NCBI GenBank assembly: GCA_020637235.1
Contig: JACJWG010000024.1
Location: 1-44,288, forward strand
Length of the DNA stretch: 44,288 nt
Reading direction: 5' to 3'
Source: Acidimicrobiaceae bacterium
Lineage (GTDB): Bacteria; Actinomycetota; Acidimicrobiia; Acidimicrobiales; Ilumatobacteraceae
Part shown: positions 28,772 through 37,088 of the stretch, piece after piece
Layout: every line of letters begins with the position of its first letter
Numbering within the stretch: position 1 is the first letter of the stretch
The notes under the pieces: model-generated
Database searches by the model: none
Told to the model about the DNA's origin: nothing
What the model saw: only the letters and a program-made list of their open reading frames with translations
Program-made: the position numbers and the translations under genes

Positions 28772-29533
28772 ATGGCTCTGCTCGAGGTCGACGACGTCAC
28801 CGTGCGTTTCGGTGGCATCGTGGCGCTGCAAGGTCTCTCGTTCGAGATCGAACGCGGTCAGATCTGCGGTCTGATCGGACCGAACGGCGCCGGCAAGACG
28901 ACCATGTTCAACGTCGTGTCGCGTGTGTACCAGCCGACCGACGGGCATGTGCGATTCGACGGTGCCGACCTGCTCGGCGTGCAGGCGCACGCCGTCGTGA
29001 AGCGGGGCATCGCCCGCACGTTCTAGAACCTCGCGCTCTGGCCGGGGATGACCGTGCTCCAGAACGTGATGGTGGGCGCGCATGCGAAGAGCAAGCAGAA
29101 CTTCTTCACCGCACCGCTGCGCATCGGCACCCGTGCGGAGGAGCGGCGTCTCGGGTCGATGGCCTACGACATCCTCACCGACCTCGGGCTCGCCGAGGTG
29201 GCGTTCCAGCCCTGCGCCGGTCTTCCCTTCGGCACGCTCAAGCGCATCGAGCTCGCCCGGGCGCTCGCCTCGGAGCCCAAGCTGCTCATGCTCGACGAGC
29301 CGGCCAGCGGCCTCACCCACAGCGAGGTCGACGAGCTCGGTGCGCTCGTCCAGCGCCTGCGCGACGACTACGGCCTCACCGTGTTGCTCGTCGAGCACCA
29401 CATGGCGATGGTGATGGGCATCTCCGACAACGTCGTGGTGATGGACTTCGGTCGCAAGATCGCGGAGGGGCCTCCTGCGGTGGTGTCTCGGGATCCCAAG
29501 GTGATCGAGGCATACCTCGGGGGTGCGGCATGA
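28772..29533 (+). pseudogene. livG: livG ATPase gene with an in-frame amber codon
   Basis: The complete frame encodes a 253-residue LivG-type ATPase. Walker A is GPNGAGKTT (residues 36-44); LPFGTLKRIELARAL takes the place of the signature; Walker B is LLMLDEPASGL; the switch His is in LLVEHHMAMVM. Codon 85 is TAG (29024-29026), in RTF-stop-NLALWPGMTVLQNV, where relatives have glutamine (RTFQN), a single C-to-T change from CAG. Everything after it is intact in the same frame, so this is a very recent mutation, a sequence error, or a suppressed stop. Both halves alone would be inactive. Coupled to livF by ATGA. Confidence 0.85.
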
Positions 29534-30237
29534 GCCGCATGTTGGACGTCCGAGGGTTGCACGCGGGCTACGGCCAGAGCGAGGTCATCCACGGCGTCGA
29601 CTTCGCGGTGGAGGAGGGCGAAGTGGTGGTGATCCTCGGCGCCAACGGCGCCGGGAAGACGACCACGTTGCGCGCCATCTGCCAGATGATCTCGACGACG
29701 GGCACGATCGAGCTCGCCGGTCAGAGCGTCGTCGGCAAGTCGACCACCGAGGTCGTCCGACTCGGCGTGGCCCACGTGCCGCAGGGCCGCGGCACGCTGG
29801 CCGACCTGTCGGTCGAGGACAACCTGCGCGTCGGTGCGTACGTGCGCAAGGACGACATCAACAGCGACATCCAGAAGTTCTACGAGGTCTTCCCGCGGCT
29901 CGGCGAGCGACGCCACCAGCTCGCCGGCAGTCTGTCGGGCGGCGAGCAGCAGATGCTCGCGGTGTCGCGTGCGCTGATGGGCCGGCCGAAGCTGCTGCTC
30001 CTCGACGAGCCGTCGCTCGGACTCGCGCCGCTGATCGTGCAGGACCTGTTCCGCCGGTTCGGCGACATCAACCGCGACGAGGGCGTCACGATGCTCGTCG
30101 TCGAGCAGAACGCCAACCTCGCGCTCGACATCGCCGATCGGGCCTACGTGCTCGAGGCCGGCGAGATCGCGGTCTCCGGCACCGCCGACGAGTTGCGCGA
30201 CGACGACGCCGTCCGCAAGGCATATCTCGGGTACTGA
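29530..30237 (+). CDS. livF: Branched-chain amino-acid ABC transporter ATP-binding protein LivF
   Basis: This 235-residue ABC ATPase of the LivF subfamily has Walker A GANGAGKTTT, the Q-loop region RLGVAHVPQGRG typical of LivF, the signature LSGGEQQMLAVSRAL, Walker B LLLLDEPSLGLAP, and the H-loop region MLVVEQNANLAL, with glutamine in place of the switch histidine as is common in LivF. It energises import together with LivG. Start ATG overlaps the livG stop. All motifs are intact. Confidence 0.95.
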   Translation: MSRMLDVRGLHAGYGQSEVIHGVDFAVEEGEVVVILGANGAGKTTTLRAICQMISTTGTIELAGQSVVGKSTTEVVRLGVAHVPQGRGTLADLSVEDNLRVGAYVRKDDINSDIQKFYEVFPRLGERRHQLAGSLSGGEQQMLAVSRALMGRPKLLLLDEPSLGLAPLIVQDLFRRFGDINRDEGVTMLVVEQNANLALDIADRAYVLEAGEIAVSGTADELRDDDAVRKAYLGY

Positions 30238-30247
30238 GGGAGAAGCA

Positions 30248-31309
30248 GTGAGCAGCACCGTCACCGACACCAGCACGGGCGCCACCGGCGCCGTCTCGAG
30301 AGCGCTCGGCGAGTTCTACGGCTCGTTGCGCTCGCTCAGCGCGAAGAACCGACGCAACCTCGGCATCATGGCCGCAGTCGTCGTGCTGTTCTCGATCTGG
30401 GCGATCGCCACCGAGGGCTGGAATCTGTTCATGCAGCGCGTCGTCGACGGGGTCGACAACGGGTTCATCTACGCGGCGATGGCCCTGGCGCTCGTGCTGA
30501 TCTACAAGGCGACGACGGTCGTCAACTTCGCGCAGGGCGAGATGGCGATGTTCGGCACCTACATCACCTTCGTGTTCAGCTCCGACTGGGGCCTGCCGAT
30601 GTGGCTGTCGATCCTGATGGCGATGCTGGTGTCGGCACTCGCGGCGGCCGGCATCGAACGCACGCTCATCCGGCAGTTCGACCCGAGCAACCACCTCGCG
30701 ATCACGATCGTGACCCTGTCGCTGTTCCTGATCCTCGGTGCCCTCGCCGGTGTGATCTGGGCCTACGACGGCAAGGGGCTCCCGTCCCCGTTCCCCAAGC
30801 GCAACGAGACCTTCGGGTTCCTCGGCGCCGACGTCGAGTACAGCTCGGTGTTCACGTGGATCACGGTGATCGTGACGGTGGTGTTGGTGACGCTGCTGCT
30901 GAACCGCACCAAGATCGGCCTCGCGTTCCGGGCGGTCTCGACGAACCTGGAGTCGAGCCGGCTCGCCGGCGTGCACATCGGGCGCACGCTGCAGTTCGGT
31001 TGGGCACTGGCCGCCGCCGTCGGCACGCTCGCCGGTTCGCTCTACGCGCCCACCACGCTGTTGACCCCGACGTTCATGGGCAACCTGCTGGTGTTCTCCT
31101 TCGCCGCTGCCACGCTCGGCGGGCTCGACAGCCTCGGCGGGTCGGTGCTCGCCGGACTGCTGATCGGGCTCATCCAGACGATGGCGGGTGGCTACGTCGA
31201 TCGCATCGGCGGCGAGCTGGCGACGGCGACGGCGCTGGCGGTGATCGTGATCGTCCTGGCGGTCAAACCGAGCGGTCTGTTCGGCAGTGCGAAGGTGGAG
31301 CGAGTCTGA
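30248..31309 (+). CDS. livH: Branched-chain amino-acid ABC transporter permease LivH
   Basis: This 353-residue permease has an unusually long N-terminal cytoplasmic extension (about 55 residues) before the LivH core: GVDNGFIYAAMALALVLIYKATTVVNFAQGEMAMFGTYI. The coupling loop follows (KIGLAFRAVSTNLESSRLAGVHI), and the final helices GLDSLGGSVLAGLLIGLIQ. Eight or so membrane segments. GTG 30248 has AGGGAG upstream and lies ten bases after livF. The stop overlaps the start of the second livM by one base (TGATG). Confidence 0.93.
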   Translation: MSSTVTDTSTGATGAVSRALGEFYGSLRSLSAKNRRNLGIMAAVVVLFSIWAIATEGWNLFMQRVVDGVDNGFIYAAMALALVLIYKATTVVNFAQGEMAMFGTYITFVFSSDWGLPMWLSILMAMLVSALAAAGIERTLIRQFDPSNHLAITIVTLSLFLILGALAGVIWAYDGKGLPSPFPKRNETFGFLGADVEYSSVFTWITVIVTVVLVTLLLNRTKIGLAFRAVSTNLESSRLAGVHIGRTLQFGWALAAAVGTLAGSLYAPTTLLTPTFMGNLLVFSFAAATLGGLDSLGGSVLAGLLIGLIQTMAGGYVDRIGGELATATALAVIVIVLAVKPSGLFGSAKVERV

Positions 31310-32526
31310 TGGCGATGGTCACCCTGCAGGAAGGTTCGCCGAAGCACCGGGCGTACGTGATCGGCGCCTGGGTGCTGGCGGCCGCGGTGCTGTTGTACGT
31401 GCCGTTCGCCTCCGACATCGGGTTCGCCCCGGCGTCGATCGACAAGGCGTTCCGCGTCACCCAGCTGAACGACGTGATCGCCTACGCCGTCGCGATCCTC
31501 GGTCTCAACCTCGTCATCGGCTACTCGGGGCAGCTGTCCCTCGGTCACTCGGCGTTCGTGGGACTCGGCGCCTACACGACGATCATCCTGGTGTCCGACC
31601 ACGGCTGGAGCTACTTCGCGACCCTGCCGATCTCGGCGGCCCTGTGCTTCTCCGTCGGCGTGATCGTCGGTGTCCCGGCGCTGCGCATCAGGGGGTTGTA
31701 CCTCGCGATCGTCACGCTCTCGGTCGCCTACGTGTTCCCGACGCTCGTGCTGAAGTACGAGAGCCTCACCGGCGGGCCGAACGGCAAGAAGCCGGCCCGC
31801 GGCGAGGGCAAGCTCGAGCCGCCCAGCTGGGCGCCGTTCTCCGACGCCGGTCGCCTCGCACAGCCGCTGTGGACCTACTGCCTCCTGCTCGGCGTCGCGG
31901 CGGTGCTGTTCGTGCTCGCCCGCAACTTCTTGAAGAGCCGCCCCGGCCGAGCGCTGGTCGCGCTGCGCGACAACCCGACGAGCGCTGCCATCAACGGCGT
32001 CAACCTGCCGCTGTACAAGACGATGACGTTCGGGGTGAGCGCGGCGTACGGCGGCATCGCCGGCTCGATGCTCATGATGAACCGACCGTTCGCCTCCGAT
32101 GTGCAGTTCGCCCTCGACCTCGCGATCTTCCTGGTGGTCGGGCTGGTGGTCGGCGGCGCCGGCACCATCTCGGGTGCGATCCCCGGATCGCTCGTGTTCG
32201 TGTTCGTGCCCTACTTCATGTCGGAGTGGACGAACGACCAGGAGGGCATGCCGCCCGGCCTGAAGCAGATCACCTCGCCATTGTTCGACTGGCTCGAGAC
32301 CCGCCAGGGCGGACGTTCGATCGCCGGTGTGTTCTTCGGCATCGGTCTGTTGATCTTCGTGTTCCTCCTGCCCGGAGGATTCATCGACGGGATGCGCAAG
32401 CTGCGTGCACGCGTGGTGCGCGTCGTCCCCAACCCTTCGTGGCGTCGTGACGCCGCCGCGAAGACCGCAGCACCTGCTGCGATCGAGACCGACGCCGCGG
32501 CGCCGGTACCGAACCCGACACACTGA
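31309..32526 (+). CDS. livM: Branched-chain amino-acid ABC transporter permease (LivM type), copy 2
   Basis: This 405-residue LivM paralogue is strongly similar to the copy at 27552 along its length (for example NLVIGYSGQLSLGHSAFVGLGAYTT and GGPNGKKPARGEGKLEPPSWAPF against GGTNGKGPPRGEGRLVPPSWAPF). It has a longer C-terminal tail rich in Ala/Pro. It starts immediately after livH and is the likely partner of LivH; copy 1 may offer an alternative heterodimer. Confidence 0.92.
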   Translation: MAMVTLQEGSPKHRAYVIGAWVLAAAVLLYVPFASDIGFAPASIDKAFRVTQLNDVIAYAVAILGLNLVIGYSGQLSLGHSAFVGLGAYTTIILVSDHGWSYFATLPISAALCFSVGVIVGVPALRIRGLYLAIVTLSVAYVFPTLVLKYESLTGGPNGKKPARGEGKLEPPSWAPFSDAGRLAQPLWTYCLLLGVAAVLFVLARNFLKSRPGRALVALRDNPTSAAINGVNLPLYKTMTFGVSAAYGGIAGSMLMMNRPFASDVQFALDLAIFLVVGLVVGGAGTISGAIPGSLVFVFVPYFMSEWTNDQEGMPPGLKQITSPLFDWLETRQGGRSIAGVFFGIGLLIFVFLLPGGFIDGMRKLRARVVRVVPNPSWRRDAAAKTAAPAAIETDAAAPVPNPTH

Positions 32527-32538
32527 GGGGGAACCAAG

Positions 32539-34050
32539 TTGGCTAGAAGGAGATGGCAGAAGGCCACCGCGCTGGTGGTCGCGCTGAGCTTCGTCGCCGC
32601 GGCATGTGGCGACGACGACGAGACGACTGACGCAACGGATGCACCGGCGGCGACCGACGCACCCGATGCGACCGACGCACCGGACGCGACCGACGCACCC
32701 GATGCGACCGATGCGCCCGACACACCGGACGCGACCGACGCACCCGAGACGACCATGGGCGACATGGGCGGCGAGTACGGCTTGATCGACGGCATGTACA
32801 TGGGGGCCGGCGACTTCTCGCTCGATCCGGCCGACTGCCCCGAGGACTGGGATCCGATGCAGGGCATCACGGACGACGAGATCAAGCTGTTCACCAGCCT
32901 GCCGACGTCGGGTCCGCTCGCCGGTTTCGGTCTCATCGCCGACGGCGCGAAGAGCTACTTCCAGTACATCAACGACAACGGTGGCATCGACGGTCGCAAC
33001 ATCGTCGTCGACGTGAAGGACGACGGGTACGCACCGGACCAGACCAAGACCAACGTCGACGAGGCGATCGGCGCGGGCGAGTACGCGTCGCTGTTCGTGA
33101 CGCTCGGGACGCCGAACAACCTCGCCGTGTGGGACACCACCAACGACGAGTGCATGCCGCACCTGCTGAACGGCACCGGTGCGGCCCAGTGGGGTGACGT
33201 CGAGAACCACCCGTGGACCACGGGCATGCAGATCGACTACTTCACCGAGGCCCAGCTGTGGGCGGCGTGGTTGTTGAAGGAGCACCCCGACCTCACCAAG
33301 GTCGCGATGATCACGTTCAACAACGACTTCGGCAAGAGCTACTCGAACGGTTTCAAGGCCTACATCGAGGGCACCGACCTCGAGGTCGTGGCCGAGGAAC
33401 TGCACGAGCCGACGGCACCGAACCTGACCAACCAGTTCACGTCGCTCGCCGCGTCTGAGGCCGACGTGCTGCTGATCCAGACCTCGGGTGCGTTCTGCAC
33501 CCAGGCGATGGGCGAGGTGGAGAAGGGTTCATGGGAGCCGCTGGTGATCATGTCGGCCACCTGCGGGTCGCTCTCGCAGTTCTTCCAGCCGCTGGTCGAC
33601 CAGGGCCTCACCGGTGCCGGCACGCACATCATCCAGACGTTCAAGGACGTGAACGACCCGGCGTACGCGGATGACGAGTTCGTGCAGCTCTACCACGAGA
33701 CGGTCGATGCCCAGGGCCTCGACTCGACCCAGAGCACCTACGCCACCGGCTGGATCTTCGCCTTCTACATGACCGAGATCCTGAAGCTGGCGTCGACGTA
33801 CGAAGGTGGTCTGGACCGCGGCAACATCATGCTCGCCGCACGCGCCATCGACACGCTGATGCCGCTGCTGCTCGACGGCCTCAGCGCCACGATGGACGGC
33901 ATGAACGACGCCTACCTCACCGAGGGCGGCCAGATGGCCCAGTACCAGGTGGAGGACCCGGGTGCACTCGGCACGTTCGTGAAGGTCGGCGACCTGATCG
34001 ACAACGAGGGCCAGCTCGGCACGTACGCCACGGTGGCCGAGATCGGCTGA
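32539..34050 (+). CDS. livK: ABC transporter substrate-binding lipoprotein (LivK-like)
   Basis: This 503-residue type I periplasmic-binding-like protein has a signal peptide with lipobox FVAAAC (Cys23). A long acidic linker of Asp-Ala-Pro/Ala-Thr repeats follows (about residues 33-72), then a Peripla_BP domain (ITDDEIKLFTSLPTSGPLAGFG, YFQYINDNGGIDGRNIVVDVKDDGY, VAMITFNNDFGKSYSNGF, YATGWIFAFYMTEILKLA). It captures the substrate outside the membrane for the LivHM pore. Start TTG 32539 is unusual but is preceded by GAGGGGG at good spacing and gives a normal signal peptide. Confidence 0.92.
   Translation: MARRRWQKATALVVALSFVAAACGDDDETTDATDAPAATDAPDATDAPDATDAPDATDAPDTPDATDAPETTMGDMGGEYGLIDGMYMGAGDFSLDPADCPEDWDPMQGITDDEIKLFTSLPTSGPLAGFGLIADGAKSYFQYINDNGGIDGRNIVVDVKDDGYAPDQTKTNVDEAIGAGEYASLFVTLGTPNNLAVWDTTNDECMPHLLNGTGAAQWGDVENHPWTTGMQIDYFTEAQLWAAWLLKEHPDLTKVAMITFNNDFGKSYSNGFKAYIEGTDLEVVAEELHEPTAPNLTNQFTSLAASEADVLLIQTSGAFCTQAMGEVEKGSWEPLVIMSATCGSLSQFFQPLVDQGLTGAGTHIIQTFKDVNDPAYADDEFVQLYHETVDAQGLDSTQSTYATGWIFAFYMTEILKLASTYEGGLDRGNIMLAARAIDTLMPLLLDGLSATMDGMNDAYLTEGGQMAQYQVEDPGALGTFVKVGDLIDNEGQLGTYATVAEIG
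32637..32752 (+). repeat. 18-bp tandem repeat coding for the binding-protein linker
   Basis: About five units of GACGCACCSGAYGCGACC encode alternating ATDAPD. The repeats form a flexible acidic tether between the lipid anchor and the binding domain and are a likely site of copy-number change. Confidence 0.7.
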
Positions 34051-34078
34051 CCCGGCTCACACAGCCCTGCGACGGCCG

Positions 34079-34112
34079 CGAGGGGGAGGGTGCACCAGCG
34101 CCCTCCCCCTCG
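34079..34112. terminator. Strong hairpin between convergent genes
   Basis: CGAGGGGGAGGG (34079-34090) and its perfect 12-bp complement (34101-34112) flank a ten-base loop. It lies 29 bases after the livK stop and 18 bases before the stop of the convergent DUF1269 gene. There is no T tract on either side. It is the natural end of the liv operon and possibly bidirectional. Confidence 0.65.
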
Positions 34113-34129
34113 TGGCGTCCCGGTCGAGT

Positions 34130-34693
34130 TCAGATCGAGGTGCCGTCGGTCCCGTGCTCGACCTGATCGTCGCCGAGGGCCCGGCGCAGACGACCGATCG
34201 TGGCCTCGTCGAGCGTGGTGTGGACCAGCTCGGCGCCGGCGAAGCGGGCGACCTCGGCGACGAGGGCGTCACGGTCGAGGTCCTCCAGGAGCAACACGAC
34301 GGTCACCGTGCCCGGGCCGACCGCCTCGCGGAACCAGGCGACCCATTCGTCGGGGATGCCGAGGTCGACCACCTTCGCGCTCGCCGCACCGGCGCCCGCA
34401 CCGACCGCCAGTCCCGCCACCCAGCCGACCGGTCCGCCGAGGATGAGGCCGAACAAACCGGCCCACATCGCGCCCGACAGCGCCGACCGGCCGGGCGTGG
34501 GGTCGATCGTCTCGCGAGCGGTGGTCTTGCCGTCGGCGTCTTTCAGCACCGTCACCGCGTCGCGCAGCTTGAGCCGGCCGGCGGCGGCGAGGCCACCCAC
34601 CGCGACCAGGAACTCCTGGGCGCGGAAGGGTGTCTCGAACGCCACGCCGACGAGCTCCTGGGGGTGGTCGGTGGTGCGATCGTCGAACGACAT
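34130..34693 (-). CDS. DUF1269-type membrane protein
   Basis: This 187-residue protein has LVGVAFETPFRAQEFLVAVGGLAAAGRLKLRDAVTVLKDADGKT, a glycine-rich membrane hairpin (ALSGAMWAGLFGLILGGPVGWVAGLAVGAGAGAASAKVVDLGI), then FREAVGPGTVTVVLLLED. This order is typical of the DUF1269 family, found widely in actinobacteria and of unknown function. ATG 34693 is supported by CATGAT six bases upstream; the in-frame extension to 34813 is low-complexity. Confidence 0.82.
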   Translation of the reverse strand: MSFDDRTTDHPQELVGVAFETPFRAQEFLVAVGGLAAAGRLKLRDAVTVLKDADGKTTARETIDPTPGRSALSGAMWAGLFGLILGGPVGWVAGLAVGAGAGAASAKVVDLGIPDEWVAWFREAVGPGTVTVVLLLEDLDRDALVAEVARFAGAELVHTTLDEATIGRLRRALGDDQVEHGTDGTSI

Positions 34694-34821
34694 GGTCCGA
34701 TCATGGCGCGTGGCCCGCCCGTCTGCACACCGCTGCTGACGCGACGGGTGCGAACCGGTGCCGCCGACGATCGACCGTTCCATTTGCAGCGGGCGTGGCG
34801 CATCGCCCAGCATCGGACGCC

Positions 34822-35634
34822 ATGACCGCAGCGGATGCAGCCTTCCTCGGACTCGACGACGGCGGCGGGCGCCATTCGATGCAGATCGAGGCGCGGCACT
34901 GCACGTCGCACGACTTCCTGTACGGCGGCTCGGGCGTCGCGGCGTGTGCGGCAGCGGCCGAAGCGGTGACCGGCCGCCCGCTCGTGTGGATCACCACCCA
35001 GTACATCGGCCAGGCGCGGCCGGGGGAGCGACTGGAGCTCGACGTCGACGTGCTCGTCGCCGCCCGCTCGACCAGCCAGACGATCGTGCGCGCCCACGTC
35101 GGCGACCGACTCGTGCTGCACGCCACCACGGCGCACACCGATCGCCCGGTGGGTGACGAGGCATGGTGGGACGAGATGCCCGCTGTCCCGACCCCGGACC
35201 GGTGCGCGCCGTTCTCGTTGCACTTCGACCAGGTGGAGCGCGACTCGTTCTTCCGCCTGCTCGACCGGCGGGCGCCGGCCGACTGGAACCAGCGGACGGA
35301 CGGTCGGATCCCGATCTGGGTGCGCGTCCCGGGGTGGGGGATCGGCACCCCGGCGTCGCAGGCGTTCGTCGCCGACATCGTGCCGGTGGCGGTGATGACG
35401 GCCCTCGGGCGCATGACCGGAGCCACCAGCCTCGACAACACGCTGCGAGTGGTGCACGGCGAACCGTACGACGGTTGGGTGCTGCTGGACGTCGAGGCCC
35501 AGGGCTACCGCCGATCGATCGGTCATGGACAGGTGCGGTTGTGGCGGCCCGACGGCGTGCTGCTCGGCATCGGCAGCCAGACCTGCATCGTGCGCACCGG
35601 CGCAGCCGCCGGCCCGGTCGACCCGGCCGGCTGA
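34822..35634 (+). CDS. Acyl-CoA thioesterase II-like double hotdog protein
   Basis: This 270-residue protein has two hotdog halves. The N-terminal half includes HDFLYGGSGVAACAAAAEAVTGRPLVWITTQYIGQARPGERLELDVDV. The C-terminal half includes FVADIVPVAVMTALGRMTG, TSLDNTLRVVHGEPYDGWVLLDVEAQG, and GHGQVRLWRPDGVLLGIGSQTCIVR. The DNTLRV and W-DGVLLG-SQ elements match the TesB/thioesterase-like superfamily. It probably hydrolyses acyl-CoA esters; chain specificity is unknown. Divergent from the DUF1269 gene. Confidence 0.85.
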   Translation: MTAADAAFLGLDDGGGRHSMQIEARHCTSHDFLYGGSGVAACAAAAEAVTGRPLVWITTQYIGQARPGERLELDVDVLVAARSTSQTIVRAHVGDRLVLHATTAHTDRPVGDEAWWDEMPAVPTPDRCAPFSLHFDQVERDSFFRLLDRRAPADWNQRTDGRIPIWVRVPGWGIGTPASQAFVADIVPVAVMTALGRMTGATSLDNTLRVVHGEPYDGWVLLDVEAQGYRRSIGHGQVRLWRPDGVLLGIGSQTCIVRTGAAAGPVDPAG

Positions 35635-35686
35635 GTCGCCGTCACCGAGTCGCCGTCACCGAGTCGCCGTCACCGAGTCGCCGTCA
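35633..35686 (+). repeat. 14-bp tandem repeat, almost four units
   Basis: GAGTCGCCGTCACC is repeated three times exactly and a fourth time for 12 bases, starting two bases into the thioesterase stop region and ending nine bases before the MFS gene stop. The units are adjacent with no spacers, so this is not a CRISPR. Confidence 0.85.
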
Positions 35687-35694
35687 GGCCGGAT

Positions 35695-36957
35695 TCAGGT
35701 CTCCAGCTCGGCGCTGACCCGTTCGCCGCGCAGCACGGTGAGCGGGATCTGCTGGTGCCGGGCGAACGCGGCCGTGGCGACCAGGGTGCCGATCACGGTG
35801 AGCGCACCGCCACCGACGAGCGTCCACCGTGCGCCGTAGCGCTCGGCGATCCAGCCGAGCAGCGGCGAGCCGAGCGGTGTCCCGCCCATGAAGATCGCGA
35901 GGTACAGCGCCATCACCCGCCCGCGCACGGCGGTCTCGGTGGCCATCTGCACCAGAGCGTTCGCCGAGGTGATGAGGGTCAGGGCGGTCACGCCGCACAG
36001 CGGCAACACGAGCGCGAAGGTGGCATACGACGGCATCAGCCCGGCGAGCACCGTCACGGCGCCGAACGCGAGCGCGGCGCCGATCACCATCCGCTGTCGG
36101 GGGCGTGCCCGGCGAGCGGCGACCAGCGAGCCGGTGAGCGAACCGATCGCGAGGATCGAGCCGAGCAGGCCGTACTCGCCGGCCCCCTGGTCGTACACGT
36201 CGGTGGCCATGAGCGCGGTGGTCATCTGGAAGTTCAGCCCGAACGTGCCGGCGGAGAACACGATCGCCATGACGAGCATGATGTCGGGCCGGCCGCGCAC
36301 GTAGCGGAGCCCGTCGCGTATCTGGCCGCGGCCGCGTACGAGCCGGTCGACCGGCGTGAGTTCGTCGGCGCGCATGCGCATCAGCGACACGATCACCGCG
36401 GCGTAGGACGCCGCGTTGACCAGGATCACCCAACCGGTGGCAGAGACCCCCGAGCCGAGCGCGGCGATCAGCAGTCCGGCCACGGCGGGGCCGATCATGC
36501 GGGCGAGGTTGAACGACGCCGAGTTGAGCCCGACGGCGTTGGCGAGATCGTCGTTCGACACCATCTCGTTCACGAACGCCTGTCGCGACGGGGTGTCGAA
36601 CGCTGCGCCGGTGCCGAACGCGAACGCGATCAGGTACACGTGCCACGTGGCGACCCAGCCGGTGACGGCGAGCAGGCCGAGGATGCCGGCGAGCACCCCC
36701 ATCGCGATCTGTGCGGCGGCGATCACCCGCCGCTTCGAGTAGCGATCGGCGAACACGCCCGCGATCGGCGAGAACAGCACCATCGGCAGGAACTGCAAGC
36801 CGGTGGTGATCCCGAGCGCCTGCCCGCTGTCGGACAGTTCGAGCACCAGCCAGTCCTGCGCCACTCGCTGCATCCACGTCCCGACGTTCGACACCAGTGC
36901 ACCGGCGGCGAAGAGGCGGTAGTTGCGCACGCGCAACGCGGAGAACGTGGACGACAT
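35695..36957 (-). CDS. Major facilitator superfamily exporter (EntS-like, MFS_3)
   Basis: This 420-residue transporter has about twelve helices. The N-terminus FSALRVRNYRLFAAGALVSNVGTWMQRVAQDWLVLEL is the MFS_3/EntS signature. GVFADRYSKRRVI is the loop 2-3 motif and AFDTPSRQAFVNEMV follows helix 4 as in macrolide and siderophore exporters. GRVMALYLAIFMGGTPLGSPLLGWIAERYG lies in the C-terminal half. The substrate is not predictable. It converges with the thioesterase gene across the tandem repeat. Confidence 0.92.
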   Translation of the reverse strand: MSSTFSALRVRNYRLFAAGALVSNVGTWMQRVAQDWLVLELSDSGQALGITTGLQFLPMVLFSPIAGVFADRYSKRRVIAAAQIAMGVLAGILGLLAVTGWVATWHVYLIAFAFGTGAAFDTPSRQAFVNEMVSNDDLANAVGLNSASFNLARMIGPAVAGLLIAALGSGVSATGWVILVNAASYAAVIVSLMRMRADELTPVDRLVRGRGQIRDGLRYVRGRPDIMLVMAIVFSAGTFGLNFQMTTALMATDVYDQGAGEYGLLGSILAIGSLTGSLVAARRARPRQRMVIGAALAFGAVTVLAGLMPSYATFALVLPLCGVTALTLITSANALVQMATETAVRGRVMALYLAIFMGGTPLGSPLLGWIAERYGARWTLVGGGALTVIGTLVATAAFARHQQIPLTVLRGERVSAELET

Positions 36958-37047
36958 CGTTCTGCGCAGGCTACGCAGCGCGAGGGCGGTCCCGGCGGTC
37001 GGAGGGCGACCGGGGTCCGGGAACCCCGCCGTCGGGTGAGTCGGTCA

Positions 37048-37080
37048 CCCCGGTGGCCTGCACGCAGCAGACCACCGGGG
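37048..37080 (-). terminator. Hairpin after the nucleotidase gene
   Basis: CCCCGGTGG (37048-37056) pairs perfectly with CCACCGGGG (37072-37080) around 15 bases, nine bases downstream of the nucleotidase stop. No T tract follows. Confidence 0.55.
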
Positions 37081-37088
37081 GAACGGGA

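Noticed and set aside
35633..35686. CRISPR array
   Set aside because: The 14-bp units are contiguous without spacers and no cas genes are present.
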